A stretch of DNA of 64,000 bases from Straminergon stramineum (lineage: Eukaryota > Streptophyta > Bryopsida > Hypnales > Calliergonaceae): positions 24,966,906-25,030,905 of the forward strand of contig OY987264.1 in the NCBI GenBank assembly GCA_963920665.1, read 5' to 3'. Every line of letters starts with the position of its first letter. The stretch's first letter is position 1. Under the pieces are notes generated by a model that worked only from the letters and a program-made list of their open reading frames with translations, was not told the DNA's origin and ran no database searches. Of this stretch, positions 23,931 through 36,090 are shown piece after piece. Both the position numbers and the translations under genes were made by a program.

Positions 23931-26900
23931 TCAGGGTGTTGGATTTGGGTATCTTTCATGAACAGCATCTATTTCTGACAAAACCTCTTCACTCAGATCC
24001 ACATGGGCTGCATCAAGGACTTCGCGCAACTGCCACAATTTTGTGGCACCAATCACTACACTTATCACCAGTGGACGCTTCAGGACAAAACCTGCATCTC
24101 AACAGTAGTTAAAATGATATTTTCAGCTGAACAATTCTTTCACCTACTGGAACCCTTCAGAACCCTGAAGCAACAGCAACTCATTGGTCAAGCCTTGAAC
24201 ATCACATAGCAGGCGATAGTTGGAGGAACCAGCTCATGCCAAAACTAAGCTATTAGTCTAAGCTTACCAATAGCTAATGCAACAGGGCTCAAATTGTGAC
24301 GTTGTGCAATCTCCACATAGGCCTGAGAAAAATAAACAAGGAGTATAATTAGAAAGTGACTACCTTATGGGAAAACTCGGATATGTCCTACAAAACCTGA
24401 AGAGTACCAACAAGTGAAGATAAGCATTTAAGGATCTAAAGGCGTCCCCACGCACACCAGTGATGCTTTCCACTCCAAATCAAACAGATAACAAAACCTA
24501 ATAACCTGAAAACCTAAATTAAGACTACTCATTTGAGGTTGCAAAGATCTGATTAAGAGAAAACATCTAAATGGACCAAATGTCACTCCTCAAAAAGGAA
24601 AACTAAAAGAAAGTAGCATATCAAACTCTCACCCGGATGGCAGGCAGGACATTTGGCTTTGCCATGCTATACCGGCACTCAGCTTCTGCATAGCGTCCTG
24701 GCAAACAAATTGAAAAGGCAATCACTTTTAATCTAACTAAGAGAAAATAAAAGAGAATAAACAATACTTTTAATCATTTCAGAGGTAGACTTCCATGGAG
24801 GTCTTAAAGAATACGAGAATGAATTAAGCCACGTACGTTGATAGCTAGCACTTGCAAGGCAAAGTTAAAACTAAAGGATGCACAGCGGCATAACAAGACT
24901 TCTCATTAAACAAAGTGAGCTTTATTTCAGAGACATGCTCGCACAGATGACAAATAAAATCTATAAAGAGGTTCACATACGCCTGCCTTCAGTAATCACG
25001 AAGTATATGAACCTCTTTGAATCCTATCCTGGATGAACACATCCTGAAAAAGCAGATCATTCTGGAAAAATACCTCGGTATTTATTGAGTCGATACAGAG
25101 AGGATTCACCGTTACTAGATAAGTATTTTCCAGTAAGCAGCCCCATTGCGAGTGGACTATACGCAAGTAAACCTACCCTGGATCCACAATCCGGACACCA
25201 CTATTTAAGACATGCCAGGTTTCTCGCATTCCCTGAAATCGATAGTATAATCATATTTACTAACACAAAGAATCCATCAGATACAATCTGACAGGGAAAG
25301 TAGGATAGCCAACAACAAATCAAATAGCGACGTGCAGGAAAAGACCTCTGATAATGGCAGCATTCAGCAAGGGTCATGTCGAAGGTACGACACAATAGAT
25401 TGTATGCATTCTGTTACAACATCCACAGCAGGGCTGTACCCGGTAAGGTAGATGATACTAGAACCGTTAGAGACTGATCCAGTCCCCAATACTGACGCCT
25501 TTACGTGCAGTAACTCATCTATTCATACGGTTGGTTGGACTTATTACCAAGTGGTGTAAGCATGACTTGCTTACATGTCAATGAACACTGATCTGCCAAT
25601 GGAAATTGGGTTGTCTATTGTCACTAATAGTGGTCTACAAAATCAAGAAATTTAGACGTAGCAGTAAAAATTTGACCCCAGCAGACTTGGCTCTCGCACC
25701 CAAAAATCACTCCACAGCTCTATTAAAAGCACACTTTTACAAAATTAATGTTAAAATGATTAAAAAGAAGCAAATCTTATCCTCTACCTTAAGTGAGACT
25801 GTCTTCAGCCGAGCAAGAGAAGAACTTCGGTAACATTTCGAGTTACACCAGAAGGTATTCAGATAGATAAGTAACAAAAATCAGCATGAAGAAGATTTCA
25901 CCTGAATGGTGCATATGCGAGGAAGTGAGCTATTTTGTTCAGCCAGACGACAGAATTCCATCAACCCAAACGCCGTTTCGTTACTCACGCCAACATTCCT
26001 AATCTGCAACACAATACATTCTTCATGCTTGTGGCTCTTGACTGTACTTCGAGCTTGTGGCATTTCGACTCGAAGTGCACTAAGGTACGAGGTTGATAAT
26101 ACCAGATTACAGGAGCGACGCAAATGCACTGAACATTCCCCCCAAAGGGTGAAAAAATAACCTTGCCTTCTTTGACAGCAACACTAAGAGCCTGCAATTG
26201 CTCTTCAACTGAGACGGCCGAGTAGCTACACGCGCAGTCATAATCTGTATCACCAAACATTGGCACATACCTGCACCAAAAAAATACCCCTTGAAAGTTA
26301 ATCCAGTTGATTTTTGAGAAGATAGTCAGCAATAAAAGCAACACAATGAGGATCATCTCACGTCACCTGTCTGGCCAATGTAGCTGGTACAGATCGATGT
26401 AGTCTGTACCCAACCTCTTCAAACTGTGATTCAGAACAAAGAAAACAAGTAAGCTTTTTACTTGATTGTAGACAGAATGAATCTGTTCGGATTGGAAGAT
26501 TTCTATGATTGATAAATAAAAGACCAAGGATTGCTGGTTTCAAAATGAACAATTTGATTAATCATGTCATGAAAATTACAATTCAGATGAGCCAAATTTT
26601 ATATCACCAGAATCAGTGAAGAACATTGCAAGAGTTGATCGAAAAGTAGATAAAATTGGACAAAAGAGAGTCTCCTCAAAAACCATGGGGCCCAATTACG
26701 AGTTAAAGCAAAGAATGGGATTACTCGTAATCTAAATCGACAAGTTCTCTCCAGAATCTAGACGCCTAAAAAAGAGTTTACAAGCAAAAAATGGATTCTC
26801 TAGTGGTCCATTAAATTCGTACCTGCCATCAATGGCTGCTCTAATGTTGCGCGCATCAAGAGACGAGGGCCCTCCGCGTATCCAAGTCATTTGCCCTGAT

Positions 26901-27901
26901 GGTCCAGTGGCCTGTTAAAATTGAAAATCTTAATCCCCTTCTTTTTCTGTTGAAATCATACATTTCGCAATGAAACAGCACGTTACAAACGAACTGTAGC
27001 TCACCTTCGTTGCCACCACCACGCGGTCTCGTGGCACTTGGGCCTGCCTGAGCCATCGCCCTATATACTCCTCAGTCCTTCCTTGCGTTTCTGCCCTTTG
27101 AGGAACTGGATACCTGGAAATTGTAGTCAATTGCGGAGAACTTGCAGAGACAAAGGACATGAGAAATGGAGGGCTATTCTAAAGCCTAAAGGATCAAGGA
27201 GCCCAAGCTAGGTCTCCTGAAAAATTAAGAAGTTTTCAGTTGGTCATATGACGATTCTTTCAAATCAAATTTTTTTTGTTTTATCATCAAATCATGTGAT
27301 GCTCTTCACTGACTCTAGTGATACAAAATATTGACCTCGTTTGACTTACAGCTTTTACAATATAACCAATCAAATTTTCCATTTCAAAACTCTGAATCTT
27401 TGATCATTTAGGGTTAACAAGACATAAATTGCATAAGTCACACAACTAATACAAATGTGAAGTAGACGTTCAGGGGACACATCAAGTTTAGGTCCCTTGT
27501 ATCCAGCAGCCTTTCGAAAATGTATGTGAATTTACGCACAATTCAAACCTCAGTCTTTCCACCTCTATTATCAACATACACAATCCAAAGAACTACAAGT
27601 GCATGTCCACTGAAATTGCAGGATCCTCCAAACATACTTACATTTCTGCTGCATCAAAGAAGTTGACGCCCCCCTCCCGGGCCATGCTGAGTTGTTGGCA
27701 GGCATCCACAAAAGTATTCTGCTCCCCATACGTCATTGTTCCTGAAATGGACCGTCTCATATCACTGTTACAACAAGTCCCGCATCCTTAAGAACCCAAA
27801 CAATCAAACCCCAAAGAAACGCACAGTGATTTCGCCAACTCACCAAGACAGAGTTTGGAAACTTGAGGTCCTGAAGCTATAGATGCACATGGCATCGCCA
27901 T
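23931..27901 (-). CDS. Aldo/keto reductase, Tas-like (12 exons, 357 aa)
   Basis: This NADPH-dependent oxidoreductase has the AKR (beta/alpha)8 barrel. Exons on the minus strand: 27901-27844, 27741-27642, 27113-27005, 26911-26823, 26423-26367, 26270-26162, 26003-25902, 25410-25346, 25177-25074, 24697-24633, 24322-24268, 24091-23931. All junctions are GT-AG and keep frame, giving 357 residues. The catalytic tetrad is complete: D49 and Y54 (in NFFDAAEMY), K89 (VVVATK) and H134 (LYQLHWPDR). GVSNE near 180, LLAYSPLAMGLLTGKY near 240 and the C-terminal VVIGATKLWQL cofactor segment are typical of the Tas/plant NAD(P)-linked oxidoreductase group (Arabidopsis At1g04420-like). The ATG at 27901 follows an in-frame stop. 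Residues 1-14 before the barrel are too short for a clear plastid transit peptide, unlike some relatives, so a cytosolic location is possible. The substrate is unknown. The gene diverges from the thioredoxin-fold gene. Confidence 0.93.
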
Positions 27902-28209
27902 TGCTTCAAGAGAAACGAGTCGTGCTCAACAACAGTTCACATACTGATGCTATTGAGTTCCTAATTACTCAGAAGAGGAAAAGCCCGTGGATGACGCGAC
28001 GAGAGCAACGATGGATGAATTAGGGTTTATCAAAGGACTCCGCTCCTTCGAACATTTCATTCATGAAGGAGGCTGCCGTGGACTCGTGATTGCGAAGGTT
28101 TTCTTCGTCGATTTGCGCAGGAATTTGGTACAGTGATGGTTTTTCAGAGACAGGAAAATTAACGGTCCTTAAAGCTCTAGAACAAGGATTGTGCATTCGT
28201 TGAGGGACG
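27902..28209. promoter_or_regulatory. Divergent (shared) promoter of reductase and thioredoxin-fold genes
   Basis: Only 308 bases separate the two start codons, so this stretch must hold both 5' untranslated regions and the core promoters. It contains TTAGGGTTT at 28020-28028, the inverse of the plant telo-box AAACCCTAA often found near start sites of growth-related genes. Further GGGTTTAGGG-like copies lie in the introns of the thioredoxin-fold gene. No TATA box is obvious. Confidence 0.6.
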
Positions 28210-30146
28210 ATGGAAGAACCTGCTGCCAAATTTGACACTCTGCTCAACCATCTGAAAGAGTTCTCCAGGTATTTTCGTGGTGAACCTGTTGCTCTGTTTC
28301 AGGCCAGAGATTTTGAGTTTAAGAAAATTAGGGTTTTGCGTCAAATTTGGATTCTGTAATGTAATTACTGGGGCTGTTGATGATCTTCTTCTAGGGGCTT
28401 ATGGATTTTCCTGTTTGCAATCGCAGGTACCACACTGGGTATCCGCGCCAAGAACATGTTTCTCGTGTTCTTGAGTTCAAATCGGAGCGTCAGTTTGTTG
28501 AGCTTCTGCATCAGGGCGAGCCCATAGCTGTTGCCTTCACACTCAAGTACTTGCTATGCGCTTGCAATCCATTGCCTCTGATTAGCTCTATCTATGTTAG
28601 CTACTTATATCGGATAATTGTGAGATACATTTCCTTTGGCCCAAATATTCAACAGTCTCTATTTTGCGATCGTCAACAGGCAATATGTTAATCTGTTCTT
28701 TTCAATTCTGAGCTTTCCTTCATGTTTCCTCTATCCCTTCAGGATTCAGGGTTTAGGGTTTCAACTTTACATCAGCCATTCGATTTGTTTCCTTTCAAAT
28801 TCTCTACTTTCAATGAAAAGAGTTTTCGCGTTTATGAGTGCAGATGTCCATGGACACGGAGATTTGATCGTGTTCTTGAGGATGCTGCAGCTGAATGCTA
28901 CCCACATATCAAGTTTGTTCGAGTAAGTGGAGAAAGTCGCACAGTGTGGCTTGAACTGCTCAGTGTTTGTTTCTTTATGCAACAACTGGATAATCACGAT
29001 TTCACTTTCACCAACGCTTTCACGAAAATGGTTTGGATGAGCTTCTGTTGGACCAAGAAGGCCAAATTGAGCTCCCTGTATTCTGCAGCACTTTTGAGTA
29101 GGTCATGGGGAGCCTTCCTTTTGTCCTATTTTAGTTAGTTTGCGACAAACGCGTGCTATGTTCCTCAATTATTCTGGTGATATAGAATTCGACCCCATCT
29201 GAGTTATACTTTTCACCATACTATGAGTCAATTTGGTCATTTTAAAATCATAAATTCTTGGTCTTGAAGGGGTTAGTATTCGTTGTTCTCTTGCAGGTGG
29301 AATGCCCGAAGTATCCAGGGTTTTGTATTGCACGACAACGAAAGGACTATCCATTTGTTGAGATCTTTCACAGCCCTCAACCGGTTTGGCTACCCTCTCT
29401 TGCACTTCGTAGCTACAAATCTTCATCTTCAATTATCACATTTTTTTGTTACAACAAGGGCTTTTGATTTAGAGATTTAGTGAGTTGGAAGACACATCAT
29501 ATTTATTGTGACCCTTGTTCATTTGTGGCAATACAATTCTGAAGAGTGTTCGTATGCAGTCTCAAACTCAGGAGGGTGTAAAGGACCGTTCTATTTCGCG
29601 TTACAGTGTCAATGTTACTCCGGTTAGTTCTTCTCAACTTTTCAAGGTCCCGACATGCACTTTGATTTCAAGGCAAACACAATTCATCTATTATATCCCT
29701 AACAAAATAGGAAGTCCACTCCAGCCAGTAGTCGATTTTTGTAAGTTTCAAAGAATATTTCTCTTGCCCAAGAATGTAGCGCATGATTTTTTTCTTCTAT
29801 TGGTACAGTTATTACTTTTCAGAAGCTTCCTAGATGATTTTTTTCAACACGTATAGATACAGAAGAGGCTACTGTGGTCACTTAGGGTTAGTTGGATTTT
29901 GAGTGTAGTTGAATCGACCTTAACAAACCTAACAATTTTCTTATTGATCGTTACGTGAAGTAAATTTCGTGCTTTTCCCAACATTTAACAGCAGTCAATT
30001 TGTTGTATGTAAACCAGTATACACAGTCAATGACAAGTGTTTTTTTAACTTTTTTATGTTCACAGTACAATTACGACATGAGTGCATATGGATTCCGTGA
30101 ATTTTTCAAGCGACATAAGACAGCATTTCAAGCGCAAGACCTGTAG
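28210..30146 (+). CDS. Thioredoxin-fold protein with CPWT site (6 exons, 159 aa)
   Basis: Exons: 28210-28268, 28436-28546, 28844-28922, 29297-29383, 29560-29622, 30066-30146. They join in frame to 159 residues ending FQAQDL. The segment VLEFKSERQFVELL, then EPIAVAFTLKCPWTRRF, then a helix and HIKFVRVECPKYPGFC, then YPFVEIFHSP follows the thioredoxin order beta-alpha-beta-alpha-beta. Where thioredoxins have CxxC, this protein has C58-P-W-T, so it lacks the resolving cysteine and is unlikely to be a classical dithiol reductase. C85 and C92 (ECPKYPGFC) could act instead. The C-terminus (YNYDMSAYGFREFFKRHK) resembles a conserved plant family of small thioredoxin-like proteins known to me only as uncharacterised. 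There is no signal peptide or membrane segment. The donor after exon 4 (CCG-GTTTGG) is weak and the least certain junction. The start at 28210 is the first ATG after the divergent promoter that joins in frame. Confidence 0.85.
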
Positions 30147-31231
30147 TCACTGATGAAGTTTTGATATGCCAGAGAGTATCCAATGGAAGGGTTGTTCTGC
30201 ACATATCTCATTCAATTCCGCTCAGTCTCATGAGTACTTTAGCACCAGTTTGAAGTCTAAGTATTCAATGCCATAACCTGTGTGTCGTGTTCTAGAGCTG
30301 ACCCGAACGGAGGAATGTTATCCATTATGAACGCGAACTCAAGGAGTCAAGGTGTTCACTGTCGCTGGAGTGTATCGATTGAATCATGGAACATCCTATC
30401 TAGGTGTTGAGATTGCTTCTGTTCACCTTTGTAGAGTGATTGGAAAATAGAGTGATTGGAGAAGCTTCACCCGAGTATTTTTTCATTTTGAGTTCAATCG
30501 ATTCCAGTACCTTCTGTAGAACATGTTCATAAATAAAAGGTGTCAAAACTAAGCATGTGCTTGATCACATTGCGACCTGTGTTAATCTCAGCACTGTAAA
30601 TCACTTCCAGGATGTGTCGTGCCGCAAAATACTTGATTGTCCTTCAATTGTGAGGACCCGAGACAACAGCACTCAATTTTTTTACAGTACTTATAGTAAT
30701 CTCGCTTCAACCGAATTCTTTAGTACTGAGCGCAATTACAATAGGATATTTCGTGAAAAATGTTGTGGACTGAAACTAGTCTGATAACAATTATTTCTCC
30801 AGGTGGACTAGAGAAGCAGACTATGTAAACAAACTAGGTAACTGTTTTTCTGAAGTGCTAGCAAAACCATCTTCATGACTACCTCATAGTCCTTTGTTTT
30901 ACTCGTATATCTTTGACAACTGTAAAATTAGTTAGAAAACCAGCAGCAACAAAGTTGAAGGGCTTCTCTTCGACACAACGGCCACCCATTTCTGAAGAAC
31001 TCTGACCAACTCTGTGAACACGAAGTTCCATACTATGATTGTCGAACATTCTCTCTTAGACCTAACCACATTACTACGTTGTTGCCTTCCCTTGACAATT
31101 ATAAAGAGTCAACAGTTTCTTGGACCATGTTAAGGGAACTCTACAATCATATGCTATTGTACGCTCCTAACCAAATTCCTCAGGTTTGACTAGGGTATGA
31201 ATAGCAACAATTGGCATTGATAGGCACCTAT
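30147..31231. other. 3' flank of the thioredoxin-fold gene
   Basis: The composition stays balanced, and no further coding region is convincing. A frame at 30557-30784 has no recognisable domain. Confidence 0.4.
30532..30537 (+). terminator. Possible poly(A) signal of the thioredoxin-fold gene
   Basis: AATAAA lies in TTCATAAATAAAAGGTG, 386 bases after the stop codon at 30146. The distance is plausible for a plant 3' untranslated region, but no transcript evidence is available from sequence alone. Confidence 0.3.
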
Positions 31232-31560
31232 TACTATAACAAAACATGGTAAAAAAAAATTCTAGTCAAATTCAAAGGTGGTTTTGTTAACCATGTTTTA
31301 TAAGTGTGCATGCAATGGGTTGCTTTCTTCCTTTCCAATTTTTGACTGCAATTTTAGAATTTTGGGGTGTGTAATATACCATTAGAATTTTTTTTTCAAT
31401 ACCTTTCGAATGGTATATTACAAGCCCCCAAACTCTAAAAATGGCAGTTGGAAATCGCAAAAGAAGCTAACTACATGTGTAGCGGGCTTGCACAAAAATG
31501 TGGTCAAAAAAATTGCACTCAATTTTGAGTGCATTTTTTTTACCATGTTTTGTTTTAGTG
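31232..31560. mobile_element. CACTA-like MITE with TAT duplication (329 bp)
   Basis: The ends TACTATAACAAAACATGGTA and TACCATGTTTTGTTTTAGTG are inverted repeats flanked by TAT (31229-31231 and 31561-31563). The right end has the expected TAGTG of CACTA elements; the left begins TACTA. Internal GAATTTTGGGGTGTGTAATA and its inverse (TATTACAAGCCCCCAAACTC) pair across the middle. Confidence 0.8.
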
Positions 31561-33189
31561 TATACTGATGGCATTTCTCAATAATTTCTCAGTCGACACA
31601 AATCAAAAAGTCATGACAACTGGAGTCATCTACAAACAACAAAACAGAGAGTGTAAGAAATGCATGTACCTAACTGCCCTTGAAAGCACAACCAATCTCA
31701 ATCATGCCGTGCTCAAATTTACACAGATTCAATTAAGCGGCATATTATTACGGATATTGCAAGTACTGCAACTACAGTTTAAAGCTTGAAACAGTCAATT
31801 ACTCAATTCCACTCTTCACCTGCAATGTACATTTTGATTAAATAAATGTTTCATAGTTGCAATGTACACCTGCATTGTGATCCTGTCCATGGATCGATAT
31901 CCATAGTCCGTCCTCGCATTCGCCACTTTCTCTGCTACAAAACTCGTTTGAAACCATGAAGAATCAAAACTCTTTCCAGCGGCCTGCATCATCGTTCATC
32001 TTAAAGTCATTCCAAGCTCATCACGGTAGATTCGTAGCAAATTCACGTAACCAATTACGCTGCTAATGCGTACAAACAAAACGGTAATCTGTAAAAGTAA
32101 TAAACATTTAATTTCGTGCATCAAGACTTGCAAGTAAAAGTTCTGTCTCGACCGTTTAATTCAAACCCAATGTAGAAATTGATGGATGATATATGATACT
32201 TAGGCTATCAGCACCGAAATCACAGCCAGAGGCAGCTCCTCTCTTCTCACTTCAAGCCCAAACTTAAGATGAACTGAGAGATTTAATATCTGCAACGTCT
32301 TCATCAAAAATATTGAATATTAACCGAATCATTTTAATTCGATGAGTCTCGTGCCCAGCCGCTGGCCATAAATCGAAGGTTCTATAAGATTCTGCACAGC
32401 AGAAAGGCAGGCAAAACTGGACCAACTGTATAGCTAAGTATGATATTAATTCTTCCATTTGACTTCATCGTGAGTGTTTTTTAATTTGTAACCATAGCAC
32501 CCAGTTGCGTCTGCCTACGTTCTTGAAGCTTAATAATGATTTTGGTTTATGTGAGTGATTTGTAGGGGACTCGTGAATGTAACATGAATGTAAACGACTA
32601 GCTGAGTACAAATATAATGCGAGGAGTTTTTGAAGTTCTATTTATATTCGACATCAGTGTTGTGGCTGCAGCGTCTCGTCTGTTGGCTATGTCACAAATT
32701 GGTGACCGGCTTTATCTTAACCAACAACAGAGTAGGGGCCGACATACTTAGCCTGAAAATTCCCTTTCTTTTCACATTGCTTGTCCTTCCGACAAATTAC
32801 GATGTCTCCAACCACAAATCAGTTCTGGTGATATTTTACTCATGTGTTGCGCCCCAACTGTTGGCACTCCTGTGCCTTATAAGCTTAGATGCTCTCCTTT
32901 ACTGCTGCTTGTAGCAGCGCTCACTATGGGCAAGCAACTTGTCTACACACGCATTGAGATCCGAGGGCATCTCTATAGTCAATCCTTTAATCACAGGGGC
33001 AAAAGGCGAAAGGAAGTTGCGGCTTCCGGCCATACATTAGAGAAAATCTGGGTCCATTTCAGCAGAAGTGCAAATATAGGGAAATTTAAAAAATAAATAA
33101 AAATCCATGTCACCTCAATAATTACCATTTAGAAATTAGTATTTTAAAAATATATATTATTTTTTAATTCTTGATTTTGATGTATTTGC
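31561..33189. other. Intergenic, no gene recognised
   Basis: Balanced composition up to about 33080, then abruptly AT-rich. Frames at 32630-32914 (hydrophobic) and 32842-33096 overlap each other and show no family features. Confidence 0.4.
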
Positions 33190-34060
33190 ACTACTACTGA
33201 AAGTCAAATGGCCCTATGGAGGCCCCAAATTTTTCTAATGCAACATTTCATATGGTAAAAAGTTCAAACATGAATGCACTCTAGTCTTATAAGTAAAAAG
33301 TATTGCAAGAAGCATCATATTCCAATCATTGTAAAACAAGCCCATTTTCCCCAAATAGAATGTACAAGGTCCAATTAAAATATTTTGTTAGACTATTACA
33401 TAGAAGGTGGTAAGGAGAGTTTGTCACATGCTTGGCCTACATATGAATGCTTAGAATGTCTATAAAAGCATTGTAGAATTTAATTTCATTGTCTATAAAT
33501 AGTTTAGAATAACTATTGTGCTTCATGAGAATGTCATCAAGGAAGAGTTGTATGATACAATCGTTGTCTCTCATGGCAAGCATTTGGAACTCTCGCTCCA
33601 TTTAGTGAGATATTCAATTACAATGACAATGTAGTAGAGACCTCTTCTAGTGGGTTGTAGAGACTCTAATAAGTCCATCCCTAGGCACACAAACAACTAA
33701 GTGATGGGGATTGGCCATAGTACCTATACTTTACTTTTTCAAGGATAATTCTCTACAATTCACTTAAGATGTAAGGCAACTTCTGATGCAATGTATGACA
33801 TTTGTTACCATCTCAATCCAATGGTAGCGCTCGTGTAACTTTTTGAACATGCATTTGATTGTGAAGTGACCCCATAGATGGCACAAATGAAATAACTTCA
33901 ATGTTTCAAGGAAGTTTGCTCTCTTGAGAACTTGCAAGATGATGACACCCCTAAGGATTGTCTTCTTATAGCATAGAACACCATCTTTTGTAAGGTGGTT
34001 GAATAAATGGTATTAAAGTTTGCCTTCCAAGAAGAGTCTATCCTATCAAAGATGGAACAA
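33190..34060 (-). pseudogene. Decayed Ty3/gypsy retrotransposon integrase
   Basis: Read on the minus strand, broken frames spell the integrase in order. First comes a zinc-binding segment, HLCHLWGHF with later LHERYHW and SC (about 33890-33790). Next is the start of the catalytic core, MDLLESLQPTRRGLYYIVIV followed by EYLTKW (about 33690-33600). Then the later core motif DWNMMLLAILFTYKTRVH followed by FLPYEML (about 33325-33235). This order is characteristic of plant Ty3/gypsy polymerase polyproteins. Stops and frameshifts interrupt all segments. I see no intact reverse transcriptase and could not pair LTRs, so it is an old fragment. Confidence 0.7.
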
Positions 34061-34142
34061 ATCACCAATTCATTGAATTATTTTATTAAAGAAATTAAAT
34101 ACAAAAATCCAATTTTAATTCAACATAGCAAGCATAAAAGGA

Positions 34143-34169
34143 GTTGACAAGACTAATTGTCTTGTCAAC
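34143..34169. repeat. 11-bp perfect stem with 5-base loop
   Basis: GTTGACAAGAC and GTCTTGTCAAC flank TAATT. It lies just beyond the integrase remnant. It could be a chance palindrome or part of a decayed element. Confidence 0.5.
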
Positions 34170-34722
34170 ATTTCTTGCATATACATAAACTTTCACAAGA
34201 TTTGATTGTTGGTTATAATGTCCAAAATTGTTTTTCTAAACCTAAGCCTATTCTTAAATCTAATATAAATCTAATCTAAATCTAACCCAAATATATCCAT
34301 GACAAATCCTAGACAAATGGGATGATGGTTGCCTAATATGCCTCCTCAAGTGTTGAATGCATTGTTTCCTCCATCATGTTTTGGGATTGAAAGGGTCACA
34401 TCAACTATAAGCCTAAATTGAGCCAAGAGTGTATGCCTTGGTTATCTCTTGCTTTGTGGGATCTAGTGGTCGAAAGGTCAATAAAAAAACCAAAGTAGAT
34501 GATGAACTTGAAGTAGAGTTTGTTAGAGAAGGATTGATGTTCCATGGTGTAAATACCCACTCAAGGGCAACTCAATCAATATAATTGTGAATGAGACTCA
34601 ATACAATAACAATTTTGCACACTAATCAATGTAGTATTTTACATAAAGAAAATATATAAGGTACAAAATATTATAATCAAACTCCAAGCCATCTAGCAAA
34701 GGACTCCTTGTGATTTCTACTC

Positions 34723-34971
34723 GAGGGTTGCTATTATGTGAGGATAGGAGTGTGAGACCATGAGCCTATAATACTACACACCTATGTAATAGGTGTATAT
34801 ACTATAGAAACCTTCTATGATTATAGGAGATATATGTTTTAAATACCCATATTATAGGTGTTTATGATACATTCACCTTCTATAGTGTGTGGTATCTATA
34901 TTATAGGTACCTATATTGTAGGCTCAATGCTCACAAGCTCGCATTCTTGGGCTCACATACTAGCACCGTTG
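34723..34971 (+). mobile_element. Mutator-like MITE with 9-bp duplication, copy 2 (249 bp)
   Basis: TTTCTACTC flanks both sides exactly (34714-34722 and 34972-34980). The ends pair as TTGCTATTATGTGAG and CTCACATACTAGCAC, with six terminal bases outside the core on each side. The interior is the same as copy 1. Confidence 0.9.
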
Positions 34972-35379
34972 TTTCTACTCTAGTAGTATCTATATCTAAA
35001 CTAGCTACCATAGACATGGCCAAGTCAACAAATTTGAAATAGGACTTAGAGACCACAATTTTTTGGTTTGGTGAGAGCATCAATGTTGATGTGAAGACAA
35101 CCAAGCTTATTGACAATATTTATGGCTTTGGTCTATAGACAATTCTTTTTTTAAGCAACACCGTACACATCAGAGGCCATAGTGTTAAAAGTTCATGGCA
35201 ACATCCAAGTCAACTATTACTCATGTCTCATTGGGGTATATTGCCACTCCAATTCAAGGAATTTGTAATTAGTTTGTTGGCACAGGTACACATGAAAGTT
35301 GTAATGCTCTTCCCCAAAAGCCACCAAAACATCAAAGACGCCAAATTCCATAGAACAAGTGTGGTCCACATCCTATAAC

Positions 35380-35628
35380 AAGGAATGCTACCATATGAGC
35401 GTGGATTGTGGAACTTAGAGAGTAGAGTATAGGTTTGGTGAGCCTAGAGCTTGTTTTAGAGGTTATTCTTTAAAACATAGGTACCTTTAGAAGGTGTAAG
35501 TAGGTACCCTACAATATAAGGCATCTTATAGATATTGTTATATATACCTATAACATAGATATCCTATAACCACCAAAGGTGGTTTATGCTCCCTACTTCC
35601 ACTCTATGCTCATATACTAGCTTCTTTC
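35380..35628 (+). mobile_element. Mutator-like MITE, copy 3 (249 bp)
   Basis: TCCTATAAC at 35371-35379 and TCCTATAAT at 35629-35637 match at 8 of 9 bases. The ends ATGCTACCATATGAGC and GCTCATATACTAGC pair. The interior is more diverged than in copies 1 and 2, but the length equals copy 2. Confidence 0.75.
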
Positions 35629-36090
35629 TCCTATAATGTAGCATGCAATAGATCTATAGTTCTCAGAATGATTTGTAAATCATTCCACTAGACACGGAAG
35701 TTGTGTAGAAGCGATTACTTGTTGGGACGAGAATAGGTGGCCAATCAATGACTTCTTCTATGACATATCAATATAAATCCTAAGAATTTGAGGAAGATAG
35801 AAGAATAGAGGTCTATAATTGAGGAGGTACAAAATGTTGCCTCTAGTAAGCAACAACCTATAAAGACCAAGAGTCTTGACAACATAAATTTTGATGTGCA
35901 CACAACCAACAATATTAGGAGTAGATGATGATGTTTCTAGGACCCCACATGCTACTAGCTAAACTAAATGGTAGATGTGATCCAAGTGCTTCATTACCAA
36001 ATCCTTGACACATGGACGAAGAGTTTTAGCAATACAATTTGAGTGTAAGTGTTTTTTGAACCAAGCCATGCTCCTCACATTAAACAACAA

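Noticed and set aside
25188..25245. Candidate extra exon of the reductase beginning GGAATGCGAGAAACC
   Set aside because: It leads to a stop in frame. Using the acceptor after GTGGATCCAG at 25178 instead restores the conserved VGLLAYSPLAMG in frame.
25442..25460. GGTAAGGTAGATGATAC inside a reductase intron, resembling a MITE end
   Set aside because: No partner end was found in the intron or gene; a chance match.
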